DNA of 64,000 nt from Tolypocladium sp. Sup5 PDA-1 (GCA_000750105.3 JPHH03000033.1:248001-312000), one strand, 5' to 3'; positions 21,235 through 34,800 are shown, numbered from the stretch's first letter. Notes: generated from the sequence alone by a model not told the origin. Translations and numbers: made by a program.

Positions 21235-22020
21235 GCGACGAGGGCCAAGAGGCATGACGTCCTGGCGCAGGACAGTGCGTGGAGACGAGGAATTGGCGAC
21301 GGGGACGAGGTGTGCAGCGTCGAGATTTGCGCACCGGCTGGCGCCTGTTGCAGGCGATTCTTCTGGTGCGCATCGATGCGTCTTCAAGGGGCTGCGCTTA
21401 AGACGATTAGGTTCTGAGGGTGGTGGTTTTGGCTGAAAGTCGTGCATGGGATGCAGGACCCGAAAGTGACGATACCAACGGAAGCACCGTGTGTGACGCG
21501 GACTCACACGACTGCGCTGACCCCTGTGGCCACAGCGCGGGGGACAGCGGCGACGATGCGCCGAACGGCCAGCGTGGCCGTCACGCGCGCGAACCTCTGC
21601 GTCCCAGCCGGAGCATGTCGCAGCACCGTGCCCAGACGGGCGCACGCACCGTCGCGGGACCTCGCCGTGTCCACCGCGTGGGCGCCGGTGCTGGTGCCAT
21701 CGACTGTCCCGACCAGGCAAATCGTCATTTCCAGTTTCGACGGCTGGAGTGGGCTCGCAAATCAAAGCACATCCGAAACCCGCAGCACCAAGACGGCTTC
21801 TTCAGGGTCGCCCCCCCACATTCTGCTCCTCTGCTTCGGGACGACTCGTCGCGCGACCTCTTCTGTATCAGTGTGGGTGGCACGAGAGCGGGTCTGGTCT
21901 CTGCGCTCCGTACGGGCTCGTACGTCCCAGCCTACTGGGATTGTTAAACTGGAGTTGTCACCATACTGGGCGGTGGTCTGCTTGTGTCTTGAATCTGCAG
22001 CGCGGCATCATCCTGAGGTG

Positions 22021-22042
22021 ACGACGTCGTCGTCGTCGTCGT
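22021..22042 (+). repeat. GTC trinucleotide microsatellite
   Basis: A GACGACGTCGTC-type run of about seven trinucleotide units sits in non-coding DNA. Confidence 0.7.
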
Positions 22043-23481
22043 GGTTCCAGGCCTCGGGGTGGCGCCCGGTTCAGCCAGCCAACCAGTCGAGGTTCTGTAC
22101 GACGGACGACTCGGGGCAACGTCACGCAGGTAAGCGAGGCGAGGTCGGACTCGACTCTGTTAGTCGGAAGTATGTGATCCGTACACATTGGATTCAACCG
22201 CCCCAACGTCGGCCTCCAAATGGGAGCCGATGGACCATCTTGACTGCGTACGACTATGTACTTGTACGTGCCGCAGCGGCCGTTGCCCTGACACGATGAT
22301 CATACAGAGCCCGTGAGGATGAATGGAGAACACCGGACTCTCCCGTTCAGGCCTTCGCGTGGAGTTTACTGAGAGTGCATGCTTGGTATCCGTAATCTTA
22401 ACTCTGTCGCGGTGGCAGTCCACTCAACCTCTTCATCTCGTCACTGCACAGTGTGCGCTCCGCTGCCTCCTGGAGCCTCTCTGGCAACTTCGTACGAGTA
22501 GTCCGTACAGGTACGAGTACGACCAGGTACGGACATCCGCTGCAGCCACAGGCATTCTCCACCAATTGGGCCCCCTCGACCGAAGCTTACAGTGCTGGAT
22601 CAGAGTGGTGCTTCGGCCCAGTGCCTGCCTACCCAGTGCCCGCTCGCGCCTGCCCAGCCTTGGCTGACGACCATCACCCACCAGGAAGGAAAGGTCCACC
22701 CGCTCTCTCCCGTCGACTCCCGCCTCTCCTTTCCATTTCCACGGGTTCCCACCCTGGAAATTTCTCCCCCCCCAAGGCCAAGTCCCCAGTCCCAGTCCCA
22801 AAGTCCCTCCAGTCACGACACCCACGATCCCGCTCTCGTCCACCCACGCCTCTTACGACCATCCTCTTCTCGCCTCGGTCTCTCCCCCCCAAACGTCTCT
22901 TTCGCACCTCCAGGTTTGCGCGACGACCGAGTTCCTTGTTTCACGGGCATCTCCTCCGCAGATCTCCCGTCGCCTTTCGATACCCTCGTGTGTTTGCCCG
23001 CATCTACTGGCTTTATTCGCGCGGCAGTGGCGTTTCTCTTCTCTTTTTTTTTCTTTTTGGCCTCTTGCGCGGTATCCTGCTGGACGACCGACGACGGCCG
23101 ACGAGCACACAGCGCGCTGTGTCTATACCCTGGTCTAAAGGTGAGCCTGCCCTGCCTGCGATGAATTGTCGATGCGACGACGACATATTCTACTCCCTCT
23201 TCTTTTACTACGCATCCATGGTGCGGCGCGAAGTGACGTTTACCGCGGCCGCCAAAGCCACGATGGCGCATCTCGACCACGTCTTTGGGTGCTGTCTATT
23301 CTTGCCCGAGAGCCTGCGGATGGAGGCGTCTCTTTTCATCGACCCCTTGGAATCACACCGCACCCTCGCTTCCAATCTCTCAATTCTCCAGACGCTGACT
23401 TTGCATCCGACGCCCAGACGATTCCCTTGATCGAACCCAGTCCCGCGACTCTCCCGTCAAGCGATAAACCCGAGACGAAAC

Positions 23482-25203
23482 ATGTCCTACTACGACAACC
23501 CGCAGTGGTCCGGCCCGGGCCAGAATAACTGGGAACATCAGAGCGGCACGTCCACTCCTGTTCGTTCTGGTATGTTGCACTCTGCTTGTCTATGAAAAGG
23601 AAGCACCTAACTGGATTAAGCCCCTCCAGCAGGCGCCAGCGGACCACAGCCGCAGGACGACTACGCCTTCTCGTATCAGTTTGACGGTATGTTCCTGTAC
23701 CTTATCCGGGCGCGAAGCAAGCCGGGTTCCGCCAATGCACTCTCGCTCGCGAGACCCCGAGACCGTGTGCAGAATTGGCGTGGGGGTGATGCGCAGATAT
23801 CCGCACACCACGGCCTTGGCTGCCGGAGTGGAGCTCATGCTGACCTGTTTCTCTCTGCAGAGGTTGATCGCGCCTATGAGAACTTGCAAAAGTCCGGCAA
23901 GGGCTATGGAATGGGCGGTCGTCGTGAGTTGCCAAAGCAAACCAGGATGCCCGTCACGTCCCGTCCCCTGGTGAACAGGCGGGGTGGACTGGCAGACGTC
24001 ATGAAAGCCTCCACTAACGAACCGGCCTTGCCTGCGCTCCGAGCAGATGCCCGAGTCTCCCATGGCGGCAGTCACCGCTCCCACCCCATGAACACCTTCG
24101 ACGAAGCCCGTGGTGGCCCCCAGGGACAAAACCTCCACAACTTCTACGCCTCCCAGCGCCACCAGCCCTCGCGAGGCACCAACGAGGCAGAGCAGGTCAT
24201 GCAAGTTAAGAGACGGATGGCAGCCCAGCGGGAACGAGAGCTCCGCAACCTCCACACGGAGCAGCAATACCAACGAAGTAGGCCACCCTCTGCAGTATAG
24301 CACTTCCTGTCGCAAAGAAGGATACCCCAAATAAAAAAGCACCCCGGCCATGGGCGGTTAAAGATGATGGCTACCAGCCAACCCTGCTCATGTTGTCGCC
24401 TTCGAATTGCTTCGTCTTCGGGAATACTTGTTCGTTTGGGGTTTCTCTTCAAGAGCAGCAGCAGCAGTACTCCCGTTGGACACTTTGAGCATGGGCTAAC
24501 AGTTGTCTCCAACGTAGATGTCTTGACTGAGGTGCCCCAGCACCAACACCAGCAGCAGCAGCAGCAGCAGCATCAGCATCAGCAGCAGCACCACCAGCAG
24601 AATCACCAGCAGCACAGCAGCAAGCACATGTCTGAGGAAGAGACGCGCGAGCTCATTGCCCGCCAGCGCAGCGCCCTGTACGGTGAGGGCCCGTTCGCGG
24701 ACAAGAGCGGCTACGTTGATGAGACAGGCAACATCCGCCCGGGAGCTCCCGGTGCCAGCGGCCCGTCCAGCCTTCGCGGCCCCTCGCCCCTGACCTTTGA
24801 TGGCATCGGTCGCACCCCTTCAGGCCCGGACGCAGGAACGCCTGGCTCGGCGAGCGACCACAACAACATGCCGGCCGACCCCAGCCCGCGACCCCAGAGC
24901 ACCACCAGCCCCCATACCGCTGGTCCCACCAACAAGGCCTTTGACAACGCCGTTGGCCCGCAGAGCCGCACGAGCAACTCGAGCCCAACTGGTGGCTCTC
25001 CCCCTCGTGATCTTGCGCCTGGATCCAAGCCAAGCCAGTCCGGCGCGTCGGTAGCCCCCATCGGCACCCGCCCGTCTGGCACGCCCTCGACGGCATCCGG
25101 CAAGCGCTCAACCACTCCCCACACTTCCGGCGGCTGGGGCCGTGGCAACGGTGTTTGGGGCCAGTCCTCTGGCCTCGGCGCCCAGGCTAGTGTCTGGGGA
25201 TAA
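23482..25203 (+). CDS. Conserved fungal poly-Q protein of unknown function
   Basis: Four exons are proposed: 23482..23569, 23630..23686, 23861..24277 and 24518..25203 (415 residues). Introns use GTATGT, GTATGT and GTAGGC donors with CTAAC, CTGAC and CTAAC branch sites, and all junctions keep phase. The protein has a short N-terminus (MSYYDNPQW), an ordered-looking segment (FSYQFDEVDRAYENLQKSGK), a basic helix (MQVKRRMAAQRERELRN), a Gln/His run encoded by CAG/CAC repeats, the block MSEEETRELIARQRSALYGE followed by YVDETGNIRPG, and a Ser/Pro/Gly-rich tail. Similar arrangements of these blocks are, to my knowledge, conserved among ascomycetes without an assigned role. The basic helix and low-complexity Q tract suggest a regulatory or RNP-type protein, but that is inference. 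The second-exon acceptor is a tandem CAGCAG site. Confidence 0.82.
24538..24627 (+). repeat. CAG/CAC coding repeat (Gln/His tract)
   Basis: Imperfect CAG, CAC and CAT codons encode a run of Gln and His in the last exon of the gene at 23482..25203. Length variation between strains is expected. Confidence 0.9.
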
Positions 25204-26229
25204 ATCAACCCCAGCGACGAACGACTTGGCGGAGGCCCAAGCGAGCAGTTGAAATGTGAATTTTGCATCGGAAACGGCGCCAGGGTATCCGGTGTCGTCG
25301 GGAATTGGGATGGAAGGGACAGTTGAAATCGGATCAGAAACGGTGTTTTCGACTTTTGCGTTTGCGTTGGGAGGGCTGGTGTTCTCTTTTTCTTCGACAA
25401 GGACGGCACCTTGCGGCATTTCCGGGCGACTGCGAGAAACAAAAAAAGGCTTGCTTTCTATATACCTAGGATTCGGAACAGACTGGTCAGGAAGCGGGCT
25501 TTGCGTTGGTTGCGGGCAGAGATTAAGCACTGGGCAGCTTTTCATGCTTTGGCGCGCTTGACGGGGACTGGAGTTGCATCTTTGGCACATCACGGCGTAT
25601 ACTATGGTCGGGGTGTTGCATGCATGCGGGGAAGGTATGGATGCAGTCGGCCGAGGAGACACGGTGCAAAGGGAGCGGCAACGCATGTTGCCAGCCTAGA
25701 ATGACAGGCTGGGGAAACGGGTGAGGGCTTGGAGTTTTCATGACGGCCGAGACAGCATCAGCGAGCATCTCTGAGCTAAGCGTTGCTCAGGGACGGATCC
25801 TCCTCCACTCACGACGACGAAAAACTACATAAACAGCAACCCCTTGGGGGAAGCAACGAACGACAAAAACACCAAAAAACTGGGAACAAAACGGATGGGC
25901 AATCTTTCTTTCTTTCTCGACGGCTTTTAGGGAACGGGGGCTTCTGGGACTGGGGGTGTTTTTGACTTTAGGCTTGCAAACCGGGGTGGTATATTCGGGG
26001 GTAGTAATGACAGTGGATGGCGGATGGGTGGGTTTGCGAGATGGCGAGTATGATTAATGAGATTGGCTTGCGGATGAGTGTCTTGGTTTGAAGTGATGTG
26101 CTCGTGTGTCGTGATGATGCGATGTGGAAGAGGGAGCACGGGGAGGGCCACCCAAGTTGTTCCATTGAGTTGCCATATGACTACCAAGAGACGGACGCCC
26201 GACGCCTTGCCCAAAGTACCTAAACATTA
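25204..26229. other. Convergent intergenic region
   Basis: This lies between two genes that end toward each other and holds both 3' UTRs. T-rich and A-rich patches occur near 25380-25450 and 25800-25980. No gene seen. Confidence 0.45.
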
Positions 26230-27149
26230 TCACATACACAGCAGGCGAGCCCCCTCGTCCAGGTCCATGACATCGTCGGCCCTCAAGGCCTTGCCGCCCC
26301 AAATGACGGTGCCCCGTCCGTCGACGGCAAAGGCGCCGGCCTCCTGCCACTTGTTGCCGAGCACCGTGGATGCGCCGTCGTCCTCGTCGGCCTGGGCGGC
26401 GACGCTCTGGACGCCGCCGCGGCGCTGGACGGCCTCGGCGACCTGGTCGCCCAGCCAGCCCTTTTCGCGCCACCCTTGCACCTGGGCGGCCGGGTGGAAG
26501 AGGTGCCAGACGCCGGCGAGGCCGAGCCCCCAGGCGGCGTAGATGGCGCGGTCCTCGTCGACGACGACGCGGACGTTCCAGGCGCCGCCGAGGAGGTCGA
26601 GCCACTTGGCGGTGGCGCGCGGGGAGGAGTGCGAGACGGCGACGAAGGTGATGGCGCCGGCGTGGCGGTTGGCGAGGGTGCGGAGGGCGAGGAAGGTCTT
26701 CTGGGCGACTTTCTCACTGTCAGCCTTCCTATTATAGATGACGACATCCAGGGGGAGGGGGACGTACAGGCGCAGCCGACGCAGCGCAGGAAGACGACGA
26801 AGACCCTCCGGCCGCTGCCAAACTCGAGCTTGCGGTCGCGGTCGAGGGGCGCGACGTCGCCGATGCGGGGCACACGGGCGACGGGCACGGGGGGCGGCGG
26901 CGGCGAGAACCAGGGGTGGACCGTCAGCGGGAGGTTCTTGACGGACATCCAGCTGGTCCAGCCGCCGCCGTGGTTGCCGCCGTCATCGTCCTCGGGATTT
27001 GCATTCGGTTTGGTGCCAGGAGGGCCCTTCTTGAGCTTGTTGGGCTGGCGGGGCGCAGCGGCGGCGGGGCTGGAGCTCGAAAAGTCGAGGGCGTCGCTGG
27101 GGAGGCCGAGCTTCTTGAGGGCGATTTTGGTGGTGAGGCTGGAGAGCAT
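26230..27149 (-). CDS. Second AhpC/TSA (PRXL2-like) peroxiredoxin-like protein
   Basis: Two exons are proposed: 27149..26768 and 26708..26230 (286 residues). The intron is 59 nt with a GTACGT donor, branch GCTGAC and an unusual AAG acceptor, chosen because it gives the family-like junction CVGCA-F-AQKTF. An alternative donor/acceptor pair would insert several residues. The N-terminal 75 residues are low complexity. The thioredoxin-like fold then shows FVVFLRCVGCA with Cys123/Cys126, a VSHSSP strand, DEDRAIYAAWGLG and the C-terminal GNKWQEAGAF...GTVIWGG block typical of these proteins. The start at 27149 has a favourable context; the frame extends upstream only from TTG. The family is linked to redox control, but enzymatic activity of fungal members is uncertain. 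Confidence 0.82.
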
Positions 27150-30100
27150 GGTCGCGCCTCCGTACGCGGCCTCGTCGACTGCAACGCAATGCAATTAAAG
27201 TTCAAGGGAGATTGATCATCAGAAGCAAAGGGAAGATGAAGAGAAACGTAGCGAACAGCACCCGGCTCGACGAAACGGGTTTCGAGGCGAGCTTTTCCTG
27301 ACACAGGTACCGTCTGGGGCTGGGGACGACCCCTGGACCCCTGGATTTGAGGTCGAGGGTTTGGGGGCGCGCGAGGCTGAGATGGTCGTTGGGAAACAGA
27401 GGACGTGGACAGGGGGCGTTGCTGCACGGCGGGCGCTGCCGATTGGTCAAAGGGGATGCGGGGAACGGGCGGGCATTCAGCCTCGGTGCAACTTTCTAGT
27501 GCAGCGGTGATCCACAGTCTTGTGTGTCGAAGGTCGACAGGGAACTGCACCAACCCGACACCAAGTCACCAACTTGAATCCATCGCCACGAACTCAGGAA
27601 CGCATTTGTCTGAATGCCTTGTCATGCACGCGCACGACGTAGCCCTACGCCCCCCGGGAATGCACCCACGTCCGGCGCTGTTGGTCCGAACTGCTCACGG
27701 ACGCCGGACCGGGCCGAGGGTGTTACTCATAAGTCATCGCGTCACAGTGGGTGTTGGCTGTGCCGCCTATGTCGGCAGATAAGGCAAGGCAAGGTACCTT
27801 GGCTGGAACTGTGGCCAACGCCGATGGGGGAGCTGTTGGATGGGGCTCTGGTCGGGTGAGCAAGCCTGGCGATGGGCTTCGCCCGGGAGCCCGACTCCTG
27901 CCTGTCAAGAGGTATGGCAGTCTGTTGATCGGTACTTCGTACGGCGTATATCCCGCCGCTGCTGTTGGACGGGGACCAACGGGACAGTTGAAGCAGTTCA
28001 GAACCGTGCACTGACGAGCAAGCCCGTCAACAAACCCTGGTTCTTGGCGCACATCCGAGGCTCCTCGTGACTTTCGTTCCATCGCCAAGGCTATTCTGCT
28101 GCGCATCAACTGATCGTGCACGTCATCGTAGTCTGCGCACTCGACACTGCTGCGAGAGGACAATATTGCCAAGGCGGTAGGGCAAAGGACGACAAGAGCA
28201 GACTGCACTGGCACCGACGGCAGTGAGGACCAACCGTGGGAGGCGATTTGCCACGACGAGACGGCATTGCTTGCCTTGAGATGGGTGTACCAAGAGGACC
28301 GTCATGCACGGCGTCTACTTGCCTCGGGTGCGAACAAGGACAGGTTCACGCGAGGGTGGAGTGTTGGTAGCTCGCTACGACTGTCTTGTGCACAGACGAG
28401 CCAAGTGGACGGTAACATATGCAGGGAGCCCATCGACGAGTCTGCAGCGCATGGTCAGTCGGCACTGCAAGCTCCGCGAGGTGTCTCATCGTCATGCATC
28501 CTGGGGCCAACCTCGGCCGGCCTCGGACTGTGCCTTGCCCATCGCACCGACACGCTGTGTCCCGTGAGGTGAGGCGCTTCCTGATATGGAGGCGAGGCTT
28601 GGGGGCGGCTCAGCCCGAGATCCATGCGATGGACTGTGGGGTCGGTTGGTTGCTGGCTTGACGGCGGCAAACAAGACGACAAACAACAGCAGCCGGGGTG
28701 GTTCCAGAAGAAGGAAAATGGCCGGGCATCTTCTGCCAAAGTCGCAAAGGCATGCGTGACACTCACAGAGTCCGCACGGCCAATTGGAGCCGCCCAGCCT
28801 GTGGCGGCTACCGGATGTCGCAGTTGGCGCTGACAAGACGCAGCGACCAATGGGTTCGCTGCCTCGCGGTGTGACAGCGCTGATGATGTGCGTCCATCTT
28901 TGCCTCTTTGCGGCTGCAGACGCATCGCCCGTGTAAGCTGTCGAGTCATCCGAGCAGCCCGTCATCTCAGTTATTAGTCCGTACCAAAAGTTTCGTCACG
29001 CCGGGCCATTCGTCCCCATGCAGACCTGTGCAATATGGGATGCGAAACGCGCAGGTGGATGGAGATTGCGACTGGGGCGGTCCGGCAGCCGCTGATTTGC
29101 TGCCCCTGGGAGATTTGAATTGACCGCTGGAGATTGAGGGGGGAGACAACTGATGAAGGAAACTGGGCCGATGCGAGTCTGCAACGTCGTGGCGCCCAAT
29201 TTTGTCTCGTTAATTACAGTACAAGACGTCGGCAGGGTCCGGTACCGGCTTGTTTTAGTAAACGATTTGGCAGTGGCCTCGTACGTTGCGGTGCTGGATC
29301 GATGCGGTTGCTCATTTGCTTTGCCTTGGTGAATCAGGCCAGGCGGTGGTTAAACTGGATGGGACGGGACAGGGCCATCCGTGGACCCGTGTGGGCTCCG
29401 CCGGGCCGTGTGCAACGCGTCCTGCGGGCTGGAGCTTGTACTGATATCGATTTGCGAAACCCTGATGGAGACGGGATGGATGCGCTGCTCGGCATTGTTT
29501 CCCTGTCGCGGATGGGAAACGAGATCTCGTATCAACACCGTAGTGTGAAGTCGTCCTAGCGAAGTGCTGACATGTATGGCCCGTATCGGCACACGAGCCT
29601 GCTTACCCACGGTATCTATATTCGTTGCAAACACAAGGCGGTAAGACAATTACACACGGTGTTCTTCGTATGAAAGAGAGGGATGGAACTAGACTGTTGT
29701 CCTAAAACGAGGCTTGAGACTGCACGTTGCAGGAAGTAACTTTTCCAGCCGTCAACGGCCGCGACGAATAACTTGCCACGCGACGCCCTGTTGCAATCAC
29801 GGCTAGCAACCGCACGTCGATTCACGATACGACATGTTCTTCCACAACGGCTTGCAGCGCATTTAGGGGTGGCACGAATGGCGGACGCGGACGTCGCGTT
29901 GAGTTGGATGCCAGGAGTTTGTCATGGCCGTTTTGGGCTTCACTTGATGGGGAAAGGGGCGTGGCGTGGCGCGCGGGGTGCCGAGGGGGACAATAGAAAG
30001 CCAAAAGGACCCTTGATTCTCGAACTCTAGATCCGTAGTATTCTTTACATTCACAGCCGCCGACTGTGCCGACATGGACGCTGACCAACGGCCGCAACAT

Positions 30101-31868
30101 GTATGCCTCGGTGATGGTGCTCGAAGCCAGAGGCGGCGAGGTCCTGCAATCACAAATAAAGCGCCGACCTGATACACTGGCACAGCAACAACAGGCGCGA
30201 CGGCCCAGTGGTTACACGAACGAACCTGCTGAGGCTAGCGGCCCGTTCCCAGTGCAGCCGCACTGTACGCGGTGACGCGCGAGCGCCCTTGGCAGGTACG
30301 TACCACCACCACCGCAGTGACAGTCCCGTCTCATCGTCGAAGCCTCATTGTCCGTCAACCTGCATCGCCTCGCCGCCTCTGGTCCACTGCACGCAGACAC
30401 GCTGCCCCGTGAACATGGACCTCATCAGTGTCCGCAGCAGAGGCACCAGGCCTGACCCGTACGCCTTAGCAGTGGGGGCCAATCAGTCGCGGACGGGCTC
30501 AAGCCTGCGCATGCCAGCTCACGCCGATGCCCGTTTTGTCAGGTCGCGCTGGCGGGCGTTGGCGCGGGTTCCAACTGCCTGTAGAACGTTAGCCCGGTAC
30601 CTGTAAACGGCTGCAGAAGGCACACAGCACAGTAGCGGCAGTGGGTGTCGGTGCTGCGACAGGTACCTCCAGCGGCGGCAGTACCTCCAGCAGCGGCAGT
30701 ATCTGTGCCTGGTTGACTGGCCGGGTGTGGCTGCTCCGCCGCCGCCCTGCCTCAGTCCGCTGCCTCGCTCTCGCCCTGGCGCGTCCCCGCCTGTCCCGCC
30801 GTTGCGTCTGGCGGCGTTGGATGTACCCCAGCGGGGCTCGGTACCTCCCCGTCACTGTACGGGAGTGCGCCCCCCGGCACTGGGTCCGCCTCGCGCAGCA
30901 ACTGTAGGGCAGCCTCCACGGGGCCTCAACAGCACTGATTGAGCGCTGCTGCGGTGGCTGACGATGAATGGTCGAGCTGGGCTGTATTGGATGGGCACCC
31001 CCCGACCTGATCTCCTGCCTGCTAATTAGTCCTGGACCTCGACCACGACCTGCACACCACCCAGATCCCCCATCCTGCACGCATACCGTACAGCTGCTGG
31101 TGGCACGGCACTTGGACGCTCCTTTCAGACATCGCTTCGTCTCGCCTCGCCCTGCCCTGACATATCCCGCACCACCCTCGCCCTCCCTCCTGTCCCCGTC
31201 GACTCCTGGGCCCGTCGTCGCCGCGCTCTGCATCGTCAAACCGGCTGCCCAGCGCACCCTCCGCCACGCCCGTCGTCGCCGTGGGACTGGCTCGCGATCC
31301 CCCTTTTGGCATCGCCAGCGTGCATCGTGCCGCGTCCGGGAACCAGATCCCCGACTTCCGTCTCGACCCCCAGCGAACGAACGCCCACGTCGCCCGCCCG
31401 CCCGCCATCGCATACCTTAGGCATCCCACGATAGCGGCCGCGCCCTGTCTTTCTCGCGCTCTGGGTGTTGGCATCGCCCGCGAGTCAGCCGTGTCCGCTC
31501 GACGCTTCCCAGCCTTTGCTTTGCGAGGGACTTTACCCCATGTTGAGCACCTCGAGCCATCTCGCCTGACGACGGCCAATTCGCTCCGCCTCAAGACGAC
31601 CGCTCCGACCCTGCTTTCGTCCTACGGCACCCCCAGCGGGCATTGAGCAGCGGGCAGGTGTGGCCGCAGAGAGCCGCGAGTAGGTCCTCATCGGACACTC
31701 TTCACTGCCTGATCGCTGTGCACAAACGAAACCCCCCAGCCGGCCGACCGAGACCCATACCCGATCTGCTGCATTTCCTGCTCGGTCGCGCAAACAAATA
31801 CCCAGGCAGCCTGCTGCTGCTGCTGCTGCCGCTCGTCGCTTGCACACCACCCGAGGCCTTCCCGCTTC
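27150..31868. other. Very long gene-free region
   Basis: About 4.7 kb between divergently placed genes. Many GC-rich open frames exist on both strands, but none has a protein-like composition, a credible intron set or a recognisable domain. The part from about 31000 to 31868 is C-rich and pyrimidine-rich, as expected for the promoter and long leader of the nucleotidyltransferase gene. An unannotated long non-coding RNA or leader exons could lie here; I cannot show it. Confidence 0.5.
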
Positions 31869-34800
31869 ATGGACACCCGGGCCTCGACGTCTGAATCTCA
31901 ACATCCTTATCCCTCCAACCCGTGGGCGGCAACGACGACATCAGCGACGACTTCTGCGGCTTCCAGCAGCGGCACCGCGTACGCCCCTGACGGATCCTCA
32001 GAGGTCGCAGCTGCCGCCGCCGCCACCTCGCCGTTTCCTCCCCACCTGGACTTTCTCCCGTTCCTCTTCCCGCAGCAGTCCAACATCTACCACGCCCAGC
32101 TCCTCCACTACAACAAGCTCGTCTCGCCCTCGCGTGGAGGTGGCCTCCAGACGCCGCCGCTTCCCCCCGTCGTGTCCGCCTCCCACGTCCACGCCGGCTC
32201 GAGGTCGCGATCGTCTAGTAGGGTGTCGCTCAAGGACGGCGCCGCCGGCAAGGGAGCCGCAGCGGGGGGCCATGGGAGCAGGTCACATCACAACCACGAC
32301 AAGAACCGCTCGGTTATAACATCCAAAGACGCTCCGCCCAAAATGCCTCCCAAACAGCAACAGGCCACGGAGTCGTCGAGGAACGTGCCGAAACGCTCGA
32401 CTGCTGCCGCTGCGACATCGTCAGCGCACGGCCAAGCACACTCCAGCTCCGTGCCCTCGACGCCGCACCAGCACGCCCGGCAGTTCTCTTTCGAGTCCAG
32501 CGACCCGTCCCCCACTGCCGCGAACAATCATTCCCCACGCTCGGCGTACTCCGAGACCAACAGCACCCTGCCGTCGCTGCGGCCTCTTCCCCCTAGGTTA
32601 GGAGGGTGCAAGTATGAGACGGCGCAGATAAACTCGAGGCGGCGGATACCGTACTCGGTGGGCAACGAGCGGCTGGAGAAGCTGGATTTGCGAACGGTCA
32701 AGAACAAGCTATCGGAGGATGAGGAGAGGAAACTTACCACCGACATGCGCGAGATTTTCGACCGCTTACTCCCCACCGACGCCGTCGAGGAAAACAGAAA
32801 GAAGCTGGTCACCAAACTGGAGATGATATTCAACAAGGAGTGGCCGGGGCATGATATCCGGGTTCATCTTTTCGGCTCTTCTGGCAATTTGCTATGTTCT
32901 GATGATTCTGATGGTAGGTTTCACATCTTTGCTGCGTCTTTGGGAGCGCTGGTGTTGTTCCCGCCCTTTCTTCTGGACAGGAGACGCTGACTTATTTAGT
33001 TGACATTTGTATCACAACGCCGTGGCACGAGCTGGAGGGAGTCTGCATGATAGCCAATCTCTTGGCGCGACGTACGAACAAGATCCTCGTCCCGCGATTC
33101 CTCGCCCTCTGGTTGCTGACATACTTGCAGGTGGCATGGAAAAGGTGGTTTGTATTTCGGCCGCCAAGGTGCCCATCGTCAAGATCTGGGATCCCGAGCT
33201 GGGCCTTGCTTGCGACATGAACGTCAACAACACGCTTGCTCTCGAAAATACGCGCATGGTGCGGACGTATGTTGAGGCCGACCCCCGTGTGCGGCAACTG
33301 GCAATGGTTATCAAGTACTGGACCCGGAGGAGGATTGTCAATGATGCTGGTGAGGACTCAGTGCTGCCACTGCTCAGGCCCCCAAGAAGAGTTGCTAACG
33401 CGCGCATGCAGCTTTTGGCGGTACACTGAGCTCGTATACCTGGATATGCCTCATCATTGCATTTCTCCAGGTTCGCAGTCCACCGGTACTCCCGGCCTTG
33501 CACCAGCTTCCGTACAAAATGCCGAAGACGGACGGCGGTGTCAGCGATTTCGCCGACAACCTGAAGAAGATCAAAGGGTTCGGTAACAAGAATAAGTCGA
33601 CTGTGCCCGACTTGCTCTTCCAGTTCTTCCGCTTCTACGCTCACGAGTTCGACTACGACAAACACGTGCTATCCGTCCGGCAGGGCAGACTGGTGACCAA
33701 GGTAGAGAAGAAGTGGAATTATCAGATCAACAATCAGCTCTGCGTGGAAGAACCTTTCAACGTGTCCCGTAACCTAGGTAATACCGCGGATGAATATTCT
33801 TTTCGCGGGCTGCACCTGGAGCTCCGGAGGGCGTTTGATCTGATATCAGTGGCGAAGCTGAACGAGGCGTGCGAGCAATACGTCTACCCCAAGGAGGAAG
33901 AGAGAGTGTGGACTCGGCCACCGCAGCAGCCGCGTCCGGTTCTGGTCAGGAGCTCATCGCAGACGCACTCGGGCCGTGGCCGCGGCGGCCATAGGGGAGG
34001 GCGCCATAACAACAACTTCAACAGGGGCGCCGGCGGTGGCGGCGGCTCGAACAGGAGAGCGTCGTCGAGCGTGCCGACATACGACAACAGCTTGTTCATG
34101 GCGCCCATCAACATGCAGCAGGACCTGTCGTGGTACCAGAATCCGCAATATCACTTTCAGTATGCGCATCAGGACCTCGTAACGCAGATGGCCTATCACC
34201 AGGAAAACATGCGACAACAACTGCAGATGTACGCGCAGTCCGCGCAGTCGCCGGCCTTTCTTCAGCACCAGGCCTTGAGCCAGCAAAGGGTGCCGGCTGG
34301 GTCCGGCTCGGCACAGCAGTCGTCAGATCGTTCCAGGACGAACTCGTTTGACAACATTCCCATCACCGCCCCCATCCGGCATGACCTGTACGCCATGTAC
34401 GGAATGGCTCTCGGCCACGCGTTCTACCCGCAAGCTGGCGCAGGCTACGGCACCTACCCGTCGTCGCCCGTAACGACGAGTGGGACGGGCCAGGACTTTC
34501 GCCGCCCCCTGCAACGGTCGACCATCACAACCGACAGTGGTGCCTCCGCGTCTAGCAGTTCGCTTAGGTCGCAATCTCAGCCAGCAACGCGGTCGCAATC
34601 CTCGGCCAACCCCCAGACCGCTTACCATCTCGGGAGCCAGACACCGACGGGCGCCGCCGCCTTCAAGCCAAGGAACGCAAACGGAGTGGCCATCCCTAGC
34701 TTCATGTCGGACGACGCGGATTTCGACGAGACTCCCAAGGCCGTATCAGAGTCCCCAGAGTCCGAAGTCAGCAGCACCCTGGGATTCTTCCAGGGCAGAA

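Larger units (their letters stand above)
19823..23481. other. Long gene-free region with CT-rich leader
   Basis: About 3.7 kb without a supported gene. Long open frames on both strands (for example minus 20887..21765) have random-looking Arg/Ser/Pro compositions. The part from about 22600 to 23480 is strongly C/T-rich and probably holds the promoter, the transcription start and a long 5' leader of the gene at 23482. GTACGAGTA-type words recur around 22490-22530. Two microsatellites are listed separately. Confidence 0.5.

Noticed and set aside
20887..21765. 292-codon minus-strand frame in the gene-free region
   Set aside because: Arg/Pro/Ser/His-rich composition, no family, and no supporting promoter or intron pattern.
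28455..28965. Overlapping minus-strand frames in the gene-free region
   Set aside because: Compositions typical of chance frames, and the two frames overlap each other.
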